Assembly (NCBI GenBank): GCA_030590265.1
Contig: JAUUYW010000109.1
Coordinates: forward strand, 1 to 9,535
Direction: 5' to 3'
Length of the DNA stretch: 9,535 nucleotides
From: Candidatus Krumholzibacteriia bacterium
Lineage (GTDB): Bacteria; Krumholzibacteriota; Krumholzibacteriia; LZORAL124-64-63
Within the stretch, counting starts at the first letter, position 1. Each line of letters opens with the position of its first letter. The position numbers and the translations under genes are program-made. Shown here piece by piece: positions 1 to 6,864 of the stretch. Under the pieces are notes generated by a model, which saw only the letters and a program-made list of their open reading frames with translations, had not been told where the DNA came from and ran no database searches.

Positions 1-2
1 AT

Positions 3-785
3 TTTGGCGATGTTAGTATTGGCGATAGTGCCAATGTCGATCAATCCGAAAAACCAGTTGATGATGAACCGGGTCCTTCCCCGATTGTAGACCCTTTTGC
101 CGGTTCAGAACCGGACCAGGCTGCGGAGGATGAACCACAACCCAGTGTGGATGATGCTGACGATGGCGGGTGCTTCAATCTGGATATGGACGAAGGCTGT
201 AGTTTTGATGACCTGATTGCCCAGGCAACTGCCGGCACTCCAAAAGTGGCCAGTGGTGAGGAAGATACCGAGGCGCCTTCCTCGGATTCCAAAACTGTGA
301 ATCTTCTGGACGAACTCTTGGCTGAGGACACCGATGGCAGCCTCAAAAATGCGGTGCACCAGGAAGAAACCATCAGTGATGAAATTGGTGCCCAATTGGG
401 TGGCGATAACTCCAATGATGATCCTGCCAGTCTTTATGAAATGGGAATGGTCTACCTGGAAATGGGTATGAATGACAAGGCCTGCGCCAGTTTCCAAAAA
501 GCGACCTGCCATGCTGAATATGCGGTCAGGGCCTTCGAAATGTGGGGAATCGCCTTGATGCGCGGCGACAAGATCGACGATGCCGTGGCAGTCCTCACCG
601 ACGGTTTGGATATCCCTGAAGAAGGCAGTCGTGAGTATCTGGGTTTGCTTTACCACATTGCCCGGGCCCACGAACAGGGTGCCAACACTGATGAAGCATT
701 GAGGATCTTTGAGATGATCCACTTGCAGGATCCTGGTTTCCTGGACGTTGGTCGAAGGGTTGCCAAATTGGCGACTGTGTCCTGA
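3..785 (+). CDS. TPR-containing acidic protein, C-terminal part (5' end outside window)
   Basis: The frame is open from the first bases of the window to a TGA at 783-785, giving 260 visible residues with no convincing start, so the gene begins upstream. A GTG at 147 is possible but has no ribosome-binding site and lies inside the same acidic stretch. Residues 1 to about 140 are rich in Asp, Glu, Ser and Pro and look like a disordered linker. Residues about 143-245 form helix pairs of tetratricopeptide type: one unit around LYEMGMVYLEMG and ACASFQKA, one around MWGIALMRGDKIDDAVAVL, one around LGLLYHIARAHEQG and DEALRIFEMI. TPR units are protein-binding scaffolds. The layout of an acidic linker followed by a terminal TPR block recalls FimV-type pilus-associated proteins, but I see no LysM domain or signal sequence in the visible part, so this is only a guess. 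The next gene starts 75 nt downstream. Function unknown. Confidence 0.8.
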   Translation, partial: FGDVSIGDSANVDQSEKPVDDEPGPSPIVDPFAGSEPDQAAEDEPQPSVDDADDGGCFNLDMDEGCSFDDLIAQATAGTPKVASGEEDTEAPSSDSKTVNLLDELLAEDTDGSLKNAVHQEETISDEIGAQLGGDNSNDDPASLYEMGMVYLEMGMNDKACASFQKATCHAEYAVRAFEMWGIALMRGDKIDDAVAVLTDGLDIPEEGSREYLGLLYHIARAHEQGANTDEALRIFEMIHLQDPGFLDVGRRVAKLATVS

Positions 786-825
786 TCCCAATTTTTTCCA
801 AAGTTTTTTACTTCCAAGCGAAACC

Positions 826-854
826 TTGCTCTGGTTGTGGTGTTCCATTAAAAT
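826..854 (+). promoter_or_regulatory. Possible sigma-70-type promoter before the fusion gene
   Basis: TTGCTC at 826-831 and TAAAAT at 849-854 are separated by 17 nt, a reasonable match to -35 and -10 boxes. Transcription would then begin close to the ATG at 861, leaving little or no leader. This agrees with the absence of a clear Shine-Dalgarno sequence before that ATG. The T-runs at 791-796 and 805-810 have no hairpin before them, so the upstream gene may also read through. The call is by eye only and is weak. Confidence 0.25.
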
Positions 855-860
855 GCGGGT

Positions 861-3485
861 ATGAAACTACCGGAAAAGCCAAATGAGAACCACTCCCATG
901 TTCAGCAACATGTTCAGCAACATGTTCGGCAACCGGTCCGGCAACCTGTGTTGCTGGGCCTTTTTGCGGGCACAGCGGTGGGTTCTGGTTATCTGCTCTT
1001 GTGCGTAAGCAATGTGGAGCTGATGTCTTTGTTCATCGCTCTTTCCGGTGCTGTCCTGGGCCCTGTGGCAGGGGCTCTATGTGGGGTGCTTTCCGGGACA
1101 ATATTCTCTCTCGGGAATCCCTATGGACCACCGCCACCGGTTTTATTGATAGCCCAGATGCTGGGGCATGGCCTGATGGGAATTGTCGGCTGGTTTTTCG
1201 GCAGACAAATTCTGCGGGGCGGTGAAAAAAGGTTTCTGCGGGTTTCGCTTCTGGCGGCCGCCGCTGGTTTGGTGGGAACTCTTTCCTACCAACTTTTTAC
1301 CAATCTGGCCATTGTCCTGATGACCCCGGACATTGATCCCAGGATTGTTCTGGGTGGCATGGTTTATTTCTCGCTGGTTCACATAGGAGTCAATACGATC
1401 CTTTTCTTTCTTTTTTTCCCGCACCTGGTGCGTCGACTGGCCCAGGCTGGACAATCGCCTCTGGTAGGGCGAAGCATCGGCATACTTTTGTTGGGTATGA
1501 TGGTATCGGGAATTATTCCGTTTGATGAAGCCCGGGCTCAACCTGCTATGACCGATTCCATGACCATCGCACCCGGTGATACCCTTGCGGCCGCTGGGTT
1601 GGATTCACTGTCCTTGCCAGACCCTGAGCCCACCCTGCCAGCTGGTCCCAATGGTTGGAAGCGTCCTCTCTGGAACCCATTTTCCGCCTCCACCGTGCAA
1701 TGGCTGAACAACCGAACCAATTGGGTGACGGTGACTGATGGCGGTCTTGGGGGCATGACCATGGTTTTGGGTGAGGCCAACACCTCGGTTTCGCCTCTGT
1801 TTTTGCGGGATGGGATTCCCCATGGCGTTGGTCATCGCCTGGCCGATGATCCGTGGCTTGTTTCCAATCAATCGGTGGTGTTGGTGCAGCAAAAATCCGG
1901 CCGGGATTGGGCAGGCGGAACCGATGGTGTGGTGAACATGGCCACCGAAGAAAAAGACCTGGCCAAAGCCGTTTCCTTTTATCGAGGCATCAAGGGACCT
2001 CATGAAACCTACATGCGCGGCATCAGCCTGCTGACCCCAAAAACCGCCTGGCGCCTGGGTTTTGAATTCGATGAGAACATTGACCACGAAGGTTACAACT
2101 ATACCGAAAAATCCGATGAGGAGTTCACTCAAAACAATGAATTCCGGGGACATTCCAGCATTCGCCGCAGCCGCACACGTCTGATCCGCCATCTGGATGA
2201 TGACAACCAGCTGAGCCTGGAGTACACCACTGCACGAAAAACCAAGGATGATCTGCCAACCATCGGGGCTCAGCATCAAGAGATCTGGTCCGATGGAGCT
2301 GCCGCCACTGTCCGCAGTCGCATGGGGCAATATGCCTTCCGTACGGTTTTGCATTGGAACAGCCGGACAGTGGAGTGGGGGAACCGACCCGTGGGGACAA
2401 TACCATCGGTGAACCTCCGCAAACTTGAAGCCGGCCGCGAAGGTGTGGTGTTGGATCTGGTTCATTCCCCAAGAGATACCAGTGATCTGATTATACCCTT
2501 CCATAAGGATGCTGGTTTGCGGCAGGAAAGCCTGAATGGTCCTGACAGCGGCGTCCGGCTCATGGTCAACCATTGGGATGTGCACGATGATGGGGTGGAT
2601 TGGGATTTGTTGCCGGCATCTGCCAGCAGCGGTGATGGAATTGAAGCAAGGTTGGCTGCGCGCACTGGCGTTGCTCTGGGATCCTCTCGGCTGAATTTTG
2701 GCCTCTTTGGTGACTATCAGGATTATGCGGGACTGCGGCCCGGAGGCTTTGTAGCCTTTCAACAGGCCCAAATCAACCCCTGGTGGAAGATGGTGCTCGA
2801 AGCCGGGGGGCGTGCCCCGCGCAGTGACGAATTGTTGACACCTATGCTTCATGTTGTCAATACCCAGGAACTTTATCTGCTGCCCAATGCAGACCTGACC
2901 CATGAGAAAACCTTGCGCGCCAACCTCTTGTTCAAAACTCGCTTTCTGGGCTTCGATCTTGCCCTGGATGTGAGCGCGAGACAGCTGCGCCAGGGCATCA
3001 CCTGGATCGCGAATCCCGGTGAAAACTTTGCCGGCCAGTGGCGCAATGATCTGAATATGGACAGTCAGCGCCTGACAGCCTCCATCGCCCGACAGGGGCG
3101 CTTTCTCGGCTGGGGCCGAGCCAGGGTGGAGGGAACATGGCAAAATTTCGACGAAAAAACAGTGAAGGCGGCTTTCCTGCCTCCCGAACAGTATCTGCGC
3201 CTGGAATTGATGTGGGAGCTGCATTTGTTCAAGGAGGACGGGATCATTCAAGCAGCCCTGTTCAGCACCTACCGGGGGGCCATGAACGATCCTTGGGATG
3301 TGACGAGGAATTTGGGTCTGCCATCGGCAACAACCCACGACCTGCTGGTGGGGTTCAGGCTGGTGGGAACTCATCTCTCCCTGAACTTTCGCAATGTCAC
3401 GGACCAAAGGATTCGGCTGAGCTCAGCCACTCTGAGCCCAGGGCGGGAAATCGACATGCGGCTGCACTGGGTCTTCCTTTACTAA
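861..3485 (+). CDS. ECF-transporter S-component-like domain fused to a TonB-dependent-receptor-like barrel
   Basis: One uninterrupted 874-residue frame. Residues 13-30 are a His/Gln repeat. Residues about 30-187 hold six hydrophobic helices (about 30-49, 53-67, 68-84, 93-114, 127-154, 162-187) with the NPYGPPPP loop at 86-93 and small-residue spacing in helix 1 (GLFAG), resembling ECF vitamin-transporter S components. A basic loop (RR at 191-192, R204) is followed by a hydrophobic stretch at 205-220 and an AxA site at 224-226. After it comes a short plug-like region, with DGIP at 317-320 and a GGVxNIxT-like DGVVNMATEE at 355-364. The rest is a barrel with receptor landmarks (RAPRSDEL at 651-658) and an amphipathic aromatic-ending C-terminus, RLHWVFLY. 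Such receptors import scarce nutrients (cobalamin, siderophores) using TonB energy, and S components bind vitamins in the inner membrane. The substrate cannot be told. No EcfA, EcfT or TonB gene is in view. The start is the first ATG; there is no good ribosome-binding site. ComEA follows immediately. Confidence 0.8.
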   Translation: MKLPEKPNENHSHVQQHVQQHVRQPVRQPVLLGLFAGTAVGSGYLLLCVSNVELMSLFIALSGAVLGPVAGALCGVLSGTIFSLGNPYGPPPPVLLIAQMLGHGLMGIVGWFFGRQILRGGEKRFLRVSLLAAAAGLVGTLSYQLFTNLAIVLMTPDIDPRIVLGGMVYFSLVHIGVNTILFFLFFPHLVRRLAQAGQSPLVGRSIGILLLGMMVSGIIPFDEARAQPAMTDSMTIAPGDTLAAAGLDSLSLPDPEPTLPAGPNGWKRPLWNPFSASTVQWLNNRTNWVTVTDGGLGGMTMVLGEANTSVSPLFLRDGIPHGVGHRLADDPWLVSNQSVVLVQQKSGRDWAGGTDGVVNMATEEKDLAKAVSFYRGIKGPHETYMRGISLLTPKTAWRLGFEFDENIDHEGYNYTEKSDEEFTQNNEFRGHSSIRRSRTRLIRHLDDDNQLSLEYTTARKTKDDLPTIGAQHQEIWSDGAAATVRSRMGQYAFRTVLHWNSRTVEWGNRPVGTIPSVNLRKLEAGREGVVLDLVHSPRDTSDLIIPFHKDAGLRQESLNGPDSGVRLMVNHWDVHDDGVDWDLLPASASSGDGIEARLAARTGVALGSSRLNFGLFGDYQDYAGLRPGGFVAFQQAQINPWWKMVLEAGGRAPRSDELLTPMLHVVNTQELYLLPNADLTHEKTLRANLLFKTRFLGFDLALDVSARQLRQGITWIANPGENFAGQWRNDLNMDSQRLTASIARQGRFLGWGRARVEGTWQNFDEKTVKAAFLPPEQYLRLELMWELHLFKEDGIIQAALFSTYRGAMNDPWDVTRNLGLPSATTHDLLVGFRLVGTHLSLNFRNVTDQRIRLSSATLSPGREIDMRLHWVFLY
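897..944 (+). repeat. Four tandem 12-bp units encoding HVQQ/HVRQ/PVRQ
   Basis: The units are CATGTTCAGCAA at 897-908 and 909-920 (identical), CATGTTCGGCAA at 921-932 (one change) and CCGGTCCGGCAA at 933-944 (more diverged). Being 12 bp long they keep frame and encode residues 13-28 of the fusion protein as HVQQ HVQQ HVRQ PVRQ, just before the first membrane helix. The repeat probably arose by slippage. Its copy number can change without breaking the gene. Confidence 0.9.
1428..1538 (+). other. Internal signal-peptide-like segment between the two halves of the fusion
   Basis: Residues 190-226 of the fusion protein have the three parts of a Sec signal peptide. There is a basic start (VRRLAQAG, then R204), a hydrophobic core (SIGILLLGMMVSGII, 205-219) and a polar end with Ala at -3 and -1 (ARA, then Gln227). 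Codon 190 is a GTG that could start a separate receptor, but the 20 nt before it are pyrimidine-rich with no Shine-Dalgarno sequence. Translation of both halves as one chain is therefore favoured. If six helices with a cytoplasmic N-terminus precede it, the loop is cytoplasmic and the segment is correctly oriented for signal peptidase I. Cleavage itself is inferred. Confidence 0.6.
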
Positions 3486-3511
3486 TTCTTCCCAAACGCC
3501 AAGCCATTGGT

Positions 3512-3940
3512 TTGATCCTGGCTGTGGTCTTGCTTTTGGCAGGCCGACAGGTTCGCAACCACATGCTCCTTGATGATCAGGGCTTATGGCGTGACCGCAT
3601 GTGGCTGGACGAATTGGTCCTGCCGGATGGCGCCCTGGCTGGAGAAGATACGGGCAAATCAGCCAAAATAGTTTTAACCACTCCACTGCCTATCAACTTT
3701 TGCAGCCAGGACAGTCTCCAGCTTCTTCCGGGTGTGGGCAAGGTGATGGCTCAACGCATTGCCGATGCACGTCTGAAGGGAATGGTTTTTCACTCCGCCG
3801 AAGATCTGAAACTCATCAAAGGCATCGGTGAAAAGCTCTCTGCTCGCCTCGATACCCTGGTCTTGTACCTCCCATCGGCTGAAATGATCCCAGAATCGCC
3901 TGATTCCGGTCTTTCTGGAAATTCCCAATCTTTTCATTGA
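3512..3940 (+). CDS. comEA: ComEA-like helix-hairpin-helix DNA-binding protein (start uncertain)
   Basis: From the TTG at 3512 the protein has 142 residues. A hydrophobic helix opens it, and a spacer of about 40 residues leads to a ComEA-type tandem helix-hairpin-helix domain. The domain runs from PINFCSQDSLQLLPGVG (LPGVG at 72-76) through AQRIADARLKG to SAEDLKLIKGIGEKL (KGIGEK at 103-108). ComEA binds incoming double-stranded DNA in the periplasm and acts as a ratchet during natural transformation. The start is unclear. TTG 3512 and GTG 3524 lack ribosome-binding sites, and ATG 3563 would remove the membrane anchor. The frame stays open back to 3137, deep inside the previous gene. Codons for PKRQ at 3491-3502, just before the helix, would give the N-in topology a periplasmic DNA receptor needs. 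This suggests a non-standard start such as CTG 3467 or ATT 3485, coupled to the end of the previous gene (stop 3483-3485). The usual INxA entry has Phe and Cys (INFC) here. Confidence 0.82.
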   Translation: MILAVVLLLAGRQVRNHMLLDDQGLWRDRMWLDELVLPDGALAGEDTGKSAKIVLTTPLPINFCSQDSLQLLPGVGKVMAQRIADARLKGMVFHSAEDLKLIKGIGEKLSARLDTLVLYLPSAEMIPESPDSGLSGNSQSFH

Positions 3941-4059
3941 TTCGCATTAAAGTCATGTCCCCATTGGTCGAAAATACGGTGGAACAGGAAAATCCTTTTT
4001 GCAGGCAGGGGGTCTGTGCCCATGGTGCAGGTTCTGGGAAGTGACAGGGAATCAATAGC
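3941..4059 (+). other. Intergenic gap between comEA and pilB
   Basis: This 119-nt gap is the longest in the window and the likeliest place for a promoter for pilB-pilT-pilC-pilS. I see the AGGGA ribosome-binding site of pilB at 4046-4050. I find no hairpin followed by a T-run, no convincing -35/-10 pair and no GG-N10-GC sigma-54 pattern. The best weak pair is TTGGTC (3964-3969) with GAAAAT (3988-3993), spaced 18 nt. Confidence 0.4.
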
Positions 4060-5757
4060 ATGAATTCAACGGCCACAACGATTGTAAAAGATAAGGTTGC
4101 ACAACAGCTTTTGGAAGCTGGCATAATTGATGAAGCCAGTCTGACCAACGCCCTTGAAATCCAGAAAAAAGAAGGTGGGACCATCGGCCAGGCACTGGTG
4201 CGGACCGGGGCTGTGGACGAAATCACCTACACCGAGCATCTGGGCCAGGTTCATGGCCTGCCGGTGGTGAAACTGGATGAGGTTGAAATTGAGATGGAGT
4301 GCATCAATCGCATTCCAGATGATGTGGCCCGAAAATTCCAGGTTCTGCCCATCAGCCGCAATGGTCGGGTGCTAACTCTGGTCATGGCCAACCCCAGCAA
4401 TATCTTCGCTATCGACGACATCAAATTCATCACCGGTTTGGAAGTTCGCTCGGTTGTCGCGGGCGAAATGGCGATCAAACAAGCCATCGACAAATATTAC
4501 GCAACGTCAGATTCCCTGGCCTCGATTATGGAGGGTTTGGAAGACGATATCGAATTGGTGGAGGAACAGGAATCGGACGACCTGCTGGGTGATGATGGTC
4601 AAAATGCTCCGGTTGTCAAGCTGGTCAACACCCTTTTGGCCGAAGCGGTCAAGATTGGTGCCAGTGATATCCATATTGAAGCCTACGAACGCAGCATGCG
4701 GGTACGGTATCGGGTTGATGGTGTGCTGGAAGAAGTGATGGAACCACCGATCAAATTGAAGAACGCCATCATCAGCCGTTTGAAAATCATGTCCGAGCTG
4801 GATATTGCCGAACGACGCATCCCCCAGGACGGCCGCATCAAATTGAAGGTAGGCTCCAAAAAAGTCGATCTGCGTGTTAGCACTTTGCCCTGTATATATG
4901 GTGAAAAAGTGGTAATGCGTATTTTGGATAAAAGTAACTTGAATCTGGACCTGGCCGATTTTGGCATGGAAGAACAAGCCATTGAGGGAGTCTACAAGGC
5001 CATCGCCTCGCCCTTCGGCATGGTGCTGGTAACCGGACCTACCGGTTCTGGCAAAACCACAACTTTGTATTCCTGTTTGTCAAAACTGAACATCACGGGA
5101 ACCAACCTCATGACGGCCGAGGATCCCGTTGAGTACAACATCGATGGTATTAACCAGGTCCAGGTTCGTGAATCTGTTGGACTGACATTTGCCACCGCCC
5201 TGAAGGCTTTTTTGCGTCAGGATCCGGACATTGTCATGGTCGGTGAGATTCGTGATCTGGAAACCGGCGGCATCGCCACCAAGGCAGCCCTCACTGGTCA
5301 CCTTGTTCTTTCCACACTGCATACCAACGATGCTCCCAGCACCATCAACCGTATGATCGACATGGGCATTGAACCGTTTTTGGTAGCCAGCAGCACCGTG
5401 CTGATCATGGCCCAACGTTTGGTCAGACGCATTTGCAGTAAATGCAAAGAAGAGATCAAACTTTCCGATCAAGCTTTGGCTGACGTGGCATTGCCGGCTG
5501 GGACACCTGTCTTTCAGGGCAAAGGCTGCGACAAATGCAAAGGCACAGGCTATTCGGGACGGCAGGGTTTGTACGAAGTCATGCCCATCTCTCCAGCCAT
5601 TCGGGAGTTGATTTTGAACAGGGCATCGACCACCGAAATCCGGCACACCGCCATTGGCGAAGGCATGTTCACCCTGAGGGATGACGGCCTGATCAAAGTC
5701 CAAAAAGGAATCACAACCATAGAAGAAGTCCTGCGCGAAACCGCAGTTGCCGATTAA
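4060..5757 (+). CDS. pilB: Type IV pilus extension ATPase PilB
   Basis: A 565-residue GspE/PilB-family secretion ATPase, the usual length. This cytoplasmic hexamer hydrolyses ATP to drive pilin assembly at the base of the pilus. Residues 12 to about 150 are the N-terminal MshEN/T2SSE-N region, with degenerate ligand motifs. Residues about 180-300 form the N2 domain (ASDIHIEA, RYRVDGVLEE, RRIPQDGRI). The ATPase core has Walker A GPTGSGKTT at 326-334, an Asp box (MTAEDPVEY), Walker B DPDIVMVGEIRD at 388-399 with catalytic Glu396, and the His box TGHLVLSTLHTND. Cys459, Cys462, Cys490 and Cys493 form the C4 zinc site found in PilB/GspE but not in PilT. The ATG at 4060 is preceded by AGGGA (4046-4050), 9 nt upstream. 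pilT follows 19 nt after the stop. The 119-nt gap before it (3941-4059) may hold the operon promoter, but no clear box stands out. GspE of a type II secretion system is excluded mainly by the adjacent pilT and pilS. Confidence 0.95.
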   Translation: MNSTATTIVKDKVAQQLLEAGIIDEASLTNALEIQKKEGGTIGQALVRTGAVDEITYTEHLGQVHGLPVVKLDEVEIEMECINRIPDDVARKFQVLPISRNGRVLTLVMANPSNIFAIDDIKFITGLEVRSVVAGEMAIKQAIDKYYATSDSLASIMEGLEDDIELVEEQESDDLLGDDGQNAPVVKLVNTLLAEAVKIGASDIHIEAYERSMRVRYRVDGVLEEVMEPPIKLKNAIISRLKIMSELDIAERRIPQDGRIKLKVGSKKVDLRVSTLPCIYGEKVVMRILDKSNLNLDLADFGMEEQAIEGVYKAIASPFGMVLVTGPTGSGKTTTLYSCLSKLNITGTNLMTAEDPVEYNIDGINQVQVRESVGLTFATALKAFLRQDPDIVMVGEIRDLETGGIATKAALTGHLVLSTLHTNDAPSTINRMIDMGIEPFLVASSTVLIMAQRLVRRICSKCKEEIKLSDQALADVALPAGTPVFQGKGCDKCKGTGYSGRQGLYEVMPISPAIRELILNRASTTEIRHTAIGEGMFTLRDDGLIKVQKGITTIEEVLRETAVAD

Positions 5758-5763
5758 CCAACC

Positions 5764-5770
5764 AGAGGAG
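5764..5770 (+). promoter_or_regulatory. Ribosome-binding site that fixes the pilT start
   Basis: AGAGGAG lies 6 nt before the GTG at 5777, an ideal distance. The longer alternative, a TTG at 5747 inside the end of pilB, has no such site, and the ATG at 5786 is too far from it. I therefore start pilT at GTG 5777. Confidence 0.8.
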
Positions 5771-5776
5771 TCGCAA

Positions 5777-6850
5777 GTGGTAGGAATGAGAGAATTGTTG
5801 GAAGAGATGGTCAGCAAAGGGGCCAGTGATCTTCACCTTACTGCTGGATTGCCACCGCTTTATCGTGTGGACGGAACCGTAGTGCAGAGCCAGTTTCCCC
5901 AGTTGTCAGGTGATGATACTCGCCATCTTGCCTACAGCATCCTGAATGACGAGCAGAAAAAGCGCTTTGAAAACGACAAGGAATTGGATCTGAGTTTTGG
6001 AGTTCAGGGTATCAGTCGTTTCCGTGCCAATGTATTCCAACAACGTGGGGCAACGGCCATGGCCATCCGGCAGATTCCCTACAAGATCAATTCGTTTGAA
6101 GAGTTGGGCTTGCCTACGATATGCCGTGATCTGATCAACCGGACCCAGGGAATGGTTTTGGTGACCGGTCCTACCGGCAGTGGCAAGTCGACAACCTTGG
6201 CCACCATGGTGGATACCATCAACACCCATCGCCACGGCCATATCATCACCATTGAAGATCCTATTGAATTTGTGCATCAGCACAAGAACTGCATTGTCAA
6301 CCAGCGTGAAGTCAATAGCGATACCAAGAGTTTTCCGGATGCCTTGAAGTACGTATTGCGTCAGGACCCGGATGTCATTCTCATCGGTGAAATGCGTGAC
6401 AAGGAGACTATCTCCGCGGCCCTGACCATTGCCGAAACCGGCCACTTGGCCATGGCCACACTTCACACCAACAGCACTTTTGAGAGCATCAACCGCATCG
6501 TCGATGTTTTCTCACCTGAGCAGCAAAACCAGGTGCGCAGCCAATTGGCATTCAGTCTTTCAGGAGTGATCACGCAACAATTGGTACCTCGCCTGCAAGG
6601 GGGAGGCCGAGTCATGTGCCTGGAGATTATGGTCTGCACCCCGGCGATTAAGAGCATGATTCGCGATAACAAAGTCCACCAGATTTACGGTCTAATGCAG
6701 GCTGGACAAAAGCACGGAATGCAAACCATGAATCAAAGCCTGTATCAGGCCTGTATCAACAAATGGATCTCGGTGGATGATGCTGTTGGACGCAGTTCAG
6801 ACCCCGTCGAATTGTCCCAAATGCTGGGTGACCCGGCAATGGCCATCTAA
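5777..6850 (+). CDS. pilT: Type IV pilus retraction ATPase PilT
   Basis: A 357-residue protein of standard PilT length. It is the cytoplasmic hexameric motor that depolymerises the pilus, powering twitching motility and, where present, DNA uptake. The N-terminal PAS-like domain holds ASDLHLTAGLPPLYRVDG. The core has Walker A GPTGSGKST at 131-139, Asp box EDPIEFVH, Walker B DPDVILIGEMRD with catalytic Glu205, and His box TGHLAMATLHTN. The C-terminal AIKSMIRD at 290-297 is the family's AIRNLIRE retraction signature in variant form. There is no C4 zinc motif, which separates it from PilB. The residue after GEMRD is Lys where Leu is common (GEMRDKETI), a small oddity. It starts at GTG. pilC begins 14 nt after its stop, so the two are surely cotranscribed. 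PilU is the closest alternative, but the single copy and place in the operon favour PilT. Confidence 0.95.
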   Translation: MVGMRELLEEMVSKGASDLHLTAGLPPLYRVDGTVVQSQFPQLSGDDTRHLAYSILNDEQKKRFENDKELDLSFGVQGISRFRANVFQQRGATAMAIRQIPYKINSFEELGLPTICRDLINRTQGMVLVTGPTGSGKSTTLATMVDTINTHRHGHIITIEDPIEFVHQHKNCIVNQREVNSDTKSFPDALKYVLRQDPDVILIGEMRDKETISAALTIAETGHLAMATLHTNSTFESINRIVDVFSPEQQNQVRSQLAFSLSGVITQQLVPRLQGGGRVMCLEIMVCTPAIKSMIRDNKVHQIYGLMQAGQKHGMQTMNQSLYQACINKWISVDDAVGRSSDPVELSQMLGDPAMAI

Positions 6851-6864
6851 GGAAGGGAATTCTT

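Noticed and set aside
786..825. Intrinsic terminator after the TPR gene
   Set aside because: Two T-runs are present, but there is no GC-rich hairpin in front of either.
105..848. 247-codon open frame on the - strand opposite the TPR gene
   Set aside because: No domain or ribosome-binding evidence; the + strand frame has clear TPR units.
1605..3407. 600-codon open frame on the - strand opposite the receptor part of the fusion gene
   Set aside because: It mirrors a strongly supported + strand gene, shows no recognisable domain, and arises because the + strand gene avoids codons that read as stops on the other strand.
3137..3511. ATG 3137 as the start of the ComEA protein (267 residues)
   Set aside because: The extra 125 residues overlap the end of the receptor by about 350 nt, look like an out-of-frame translation (Gly/Ser/Arg-rich) and match nothing in ComEA. 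The receptor frame is real up to its C-terminal aromatic signature.
3941..4059. Sigma-54 promoter before pilB
   Set aside because: TGGAAC at 3980-3985 and TTTTTGC nearby look suggestive, but the spacing between GG and GC is 18 nt instead of 10.
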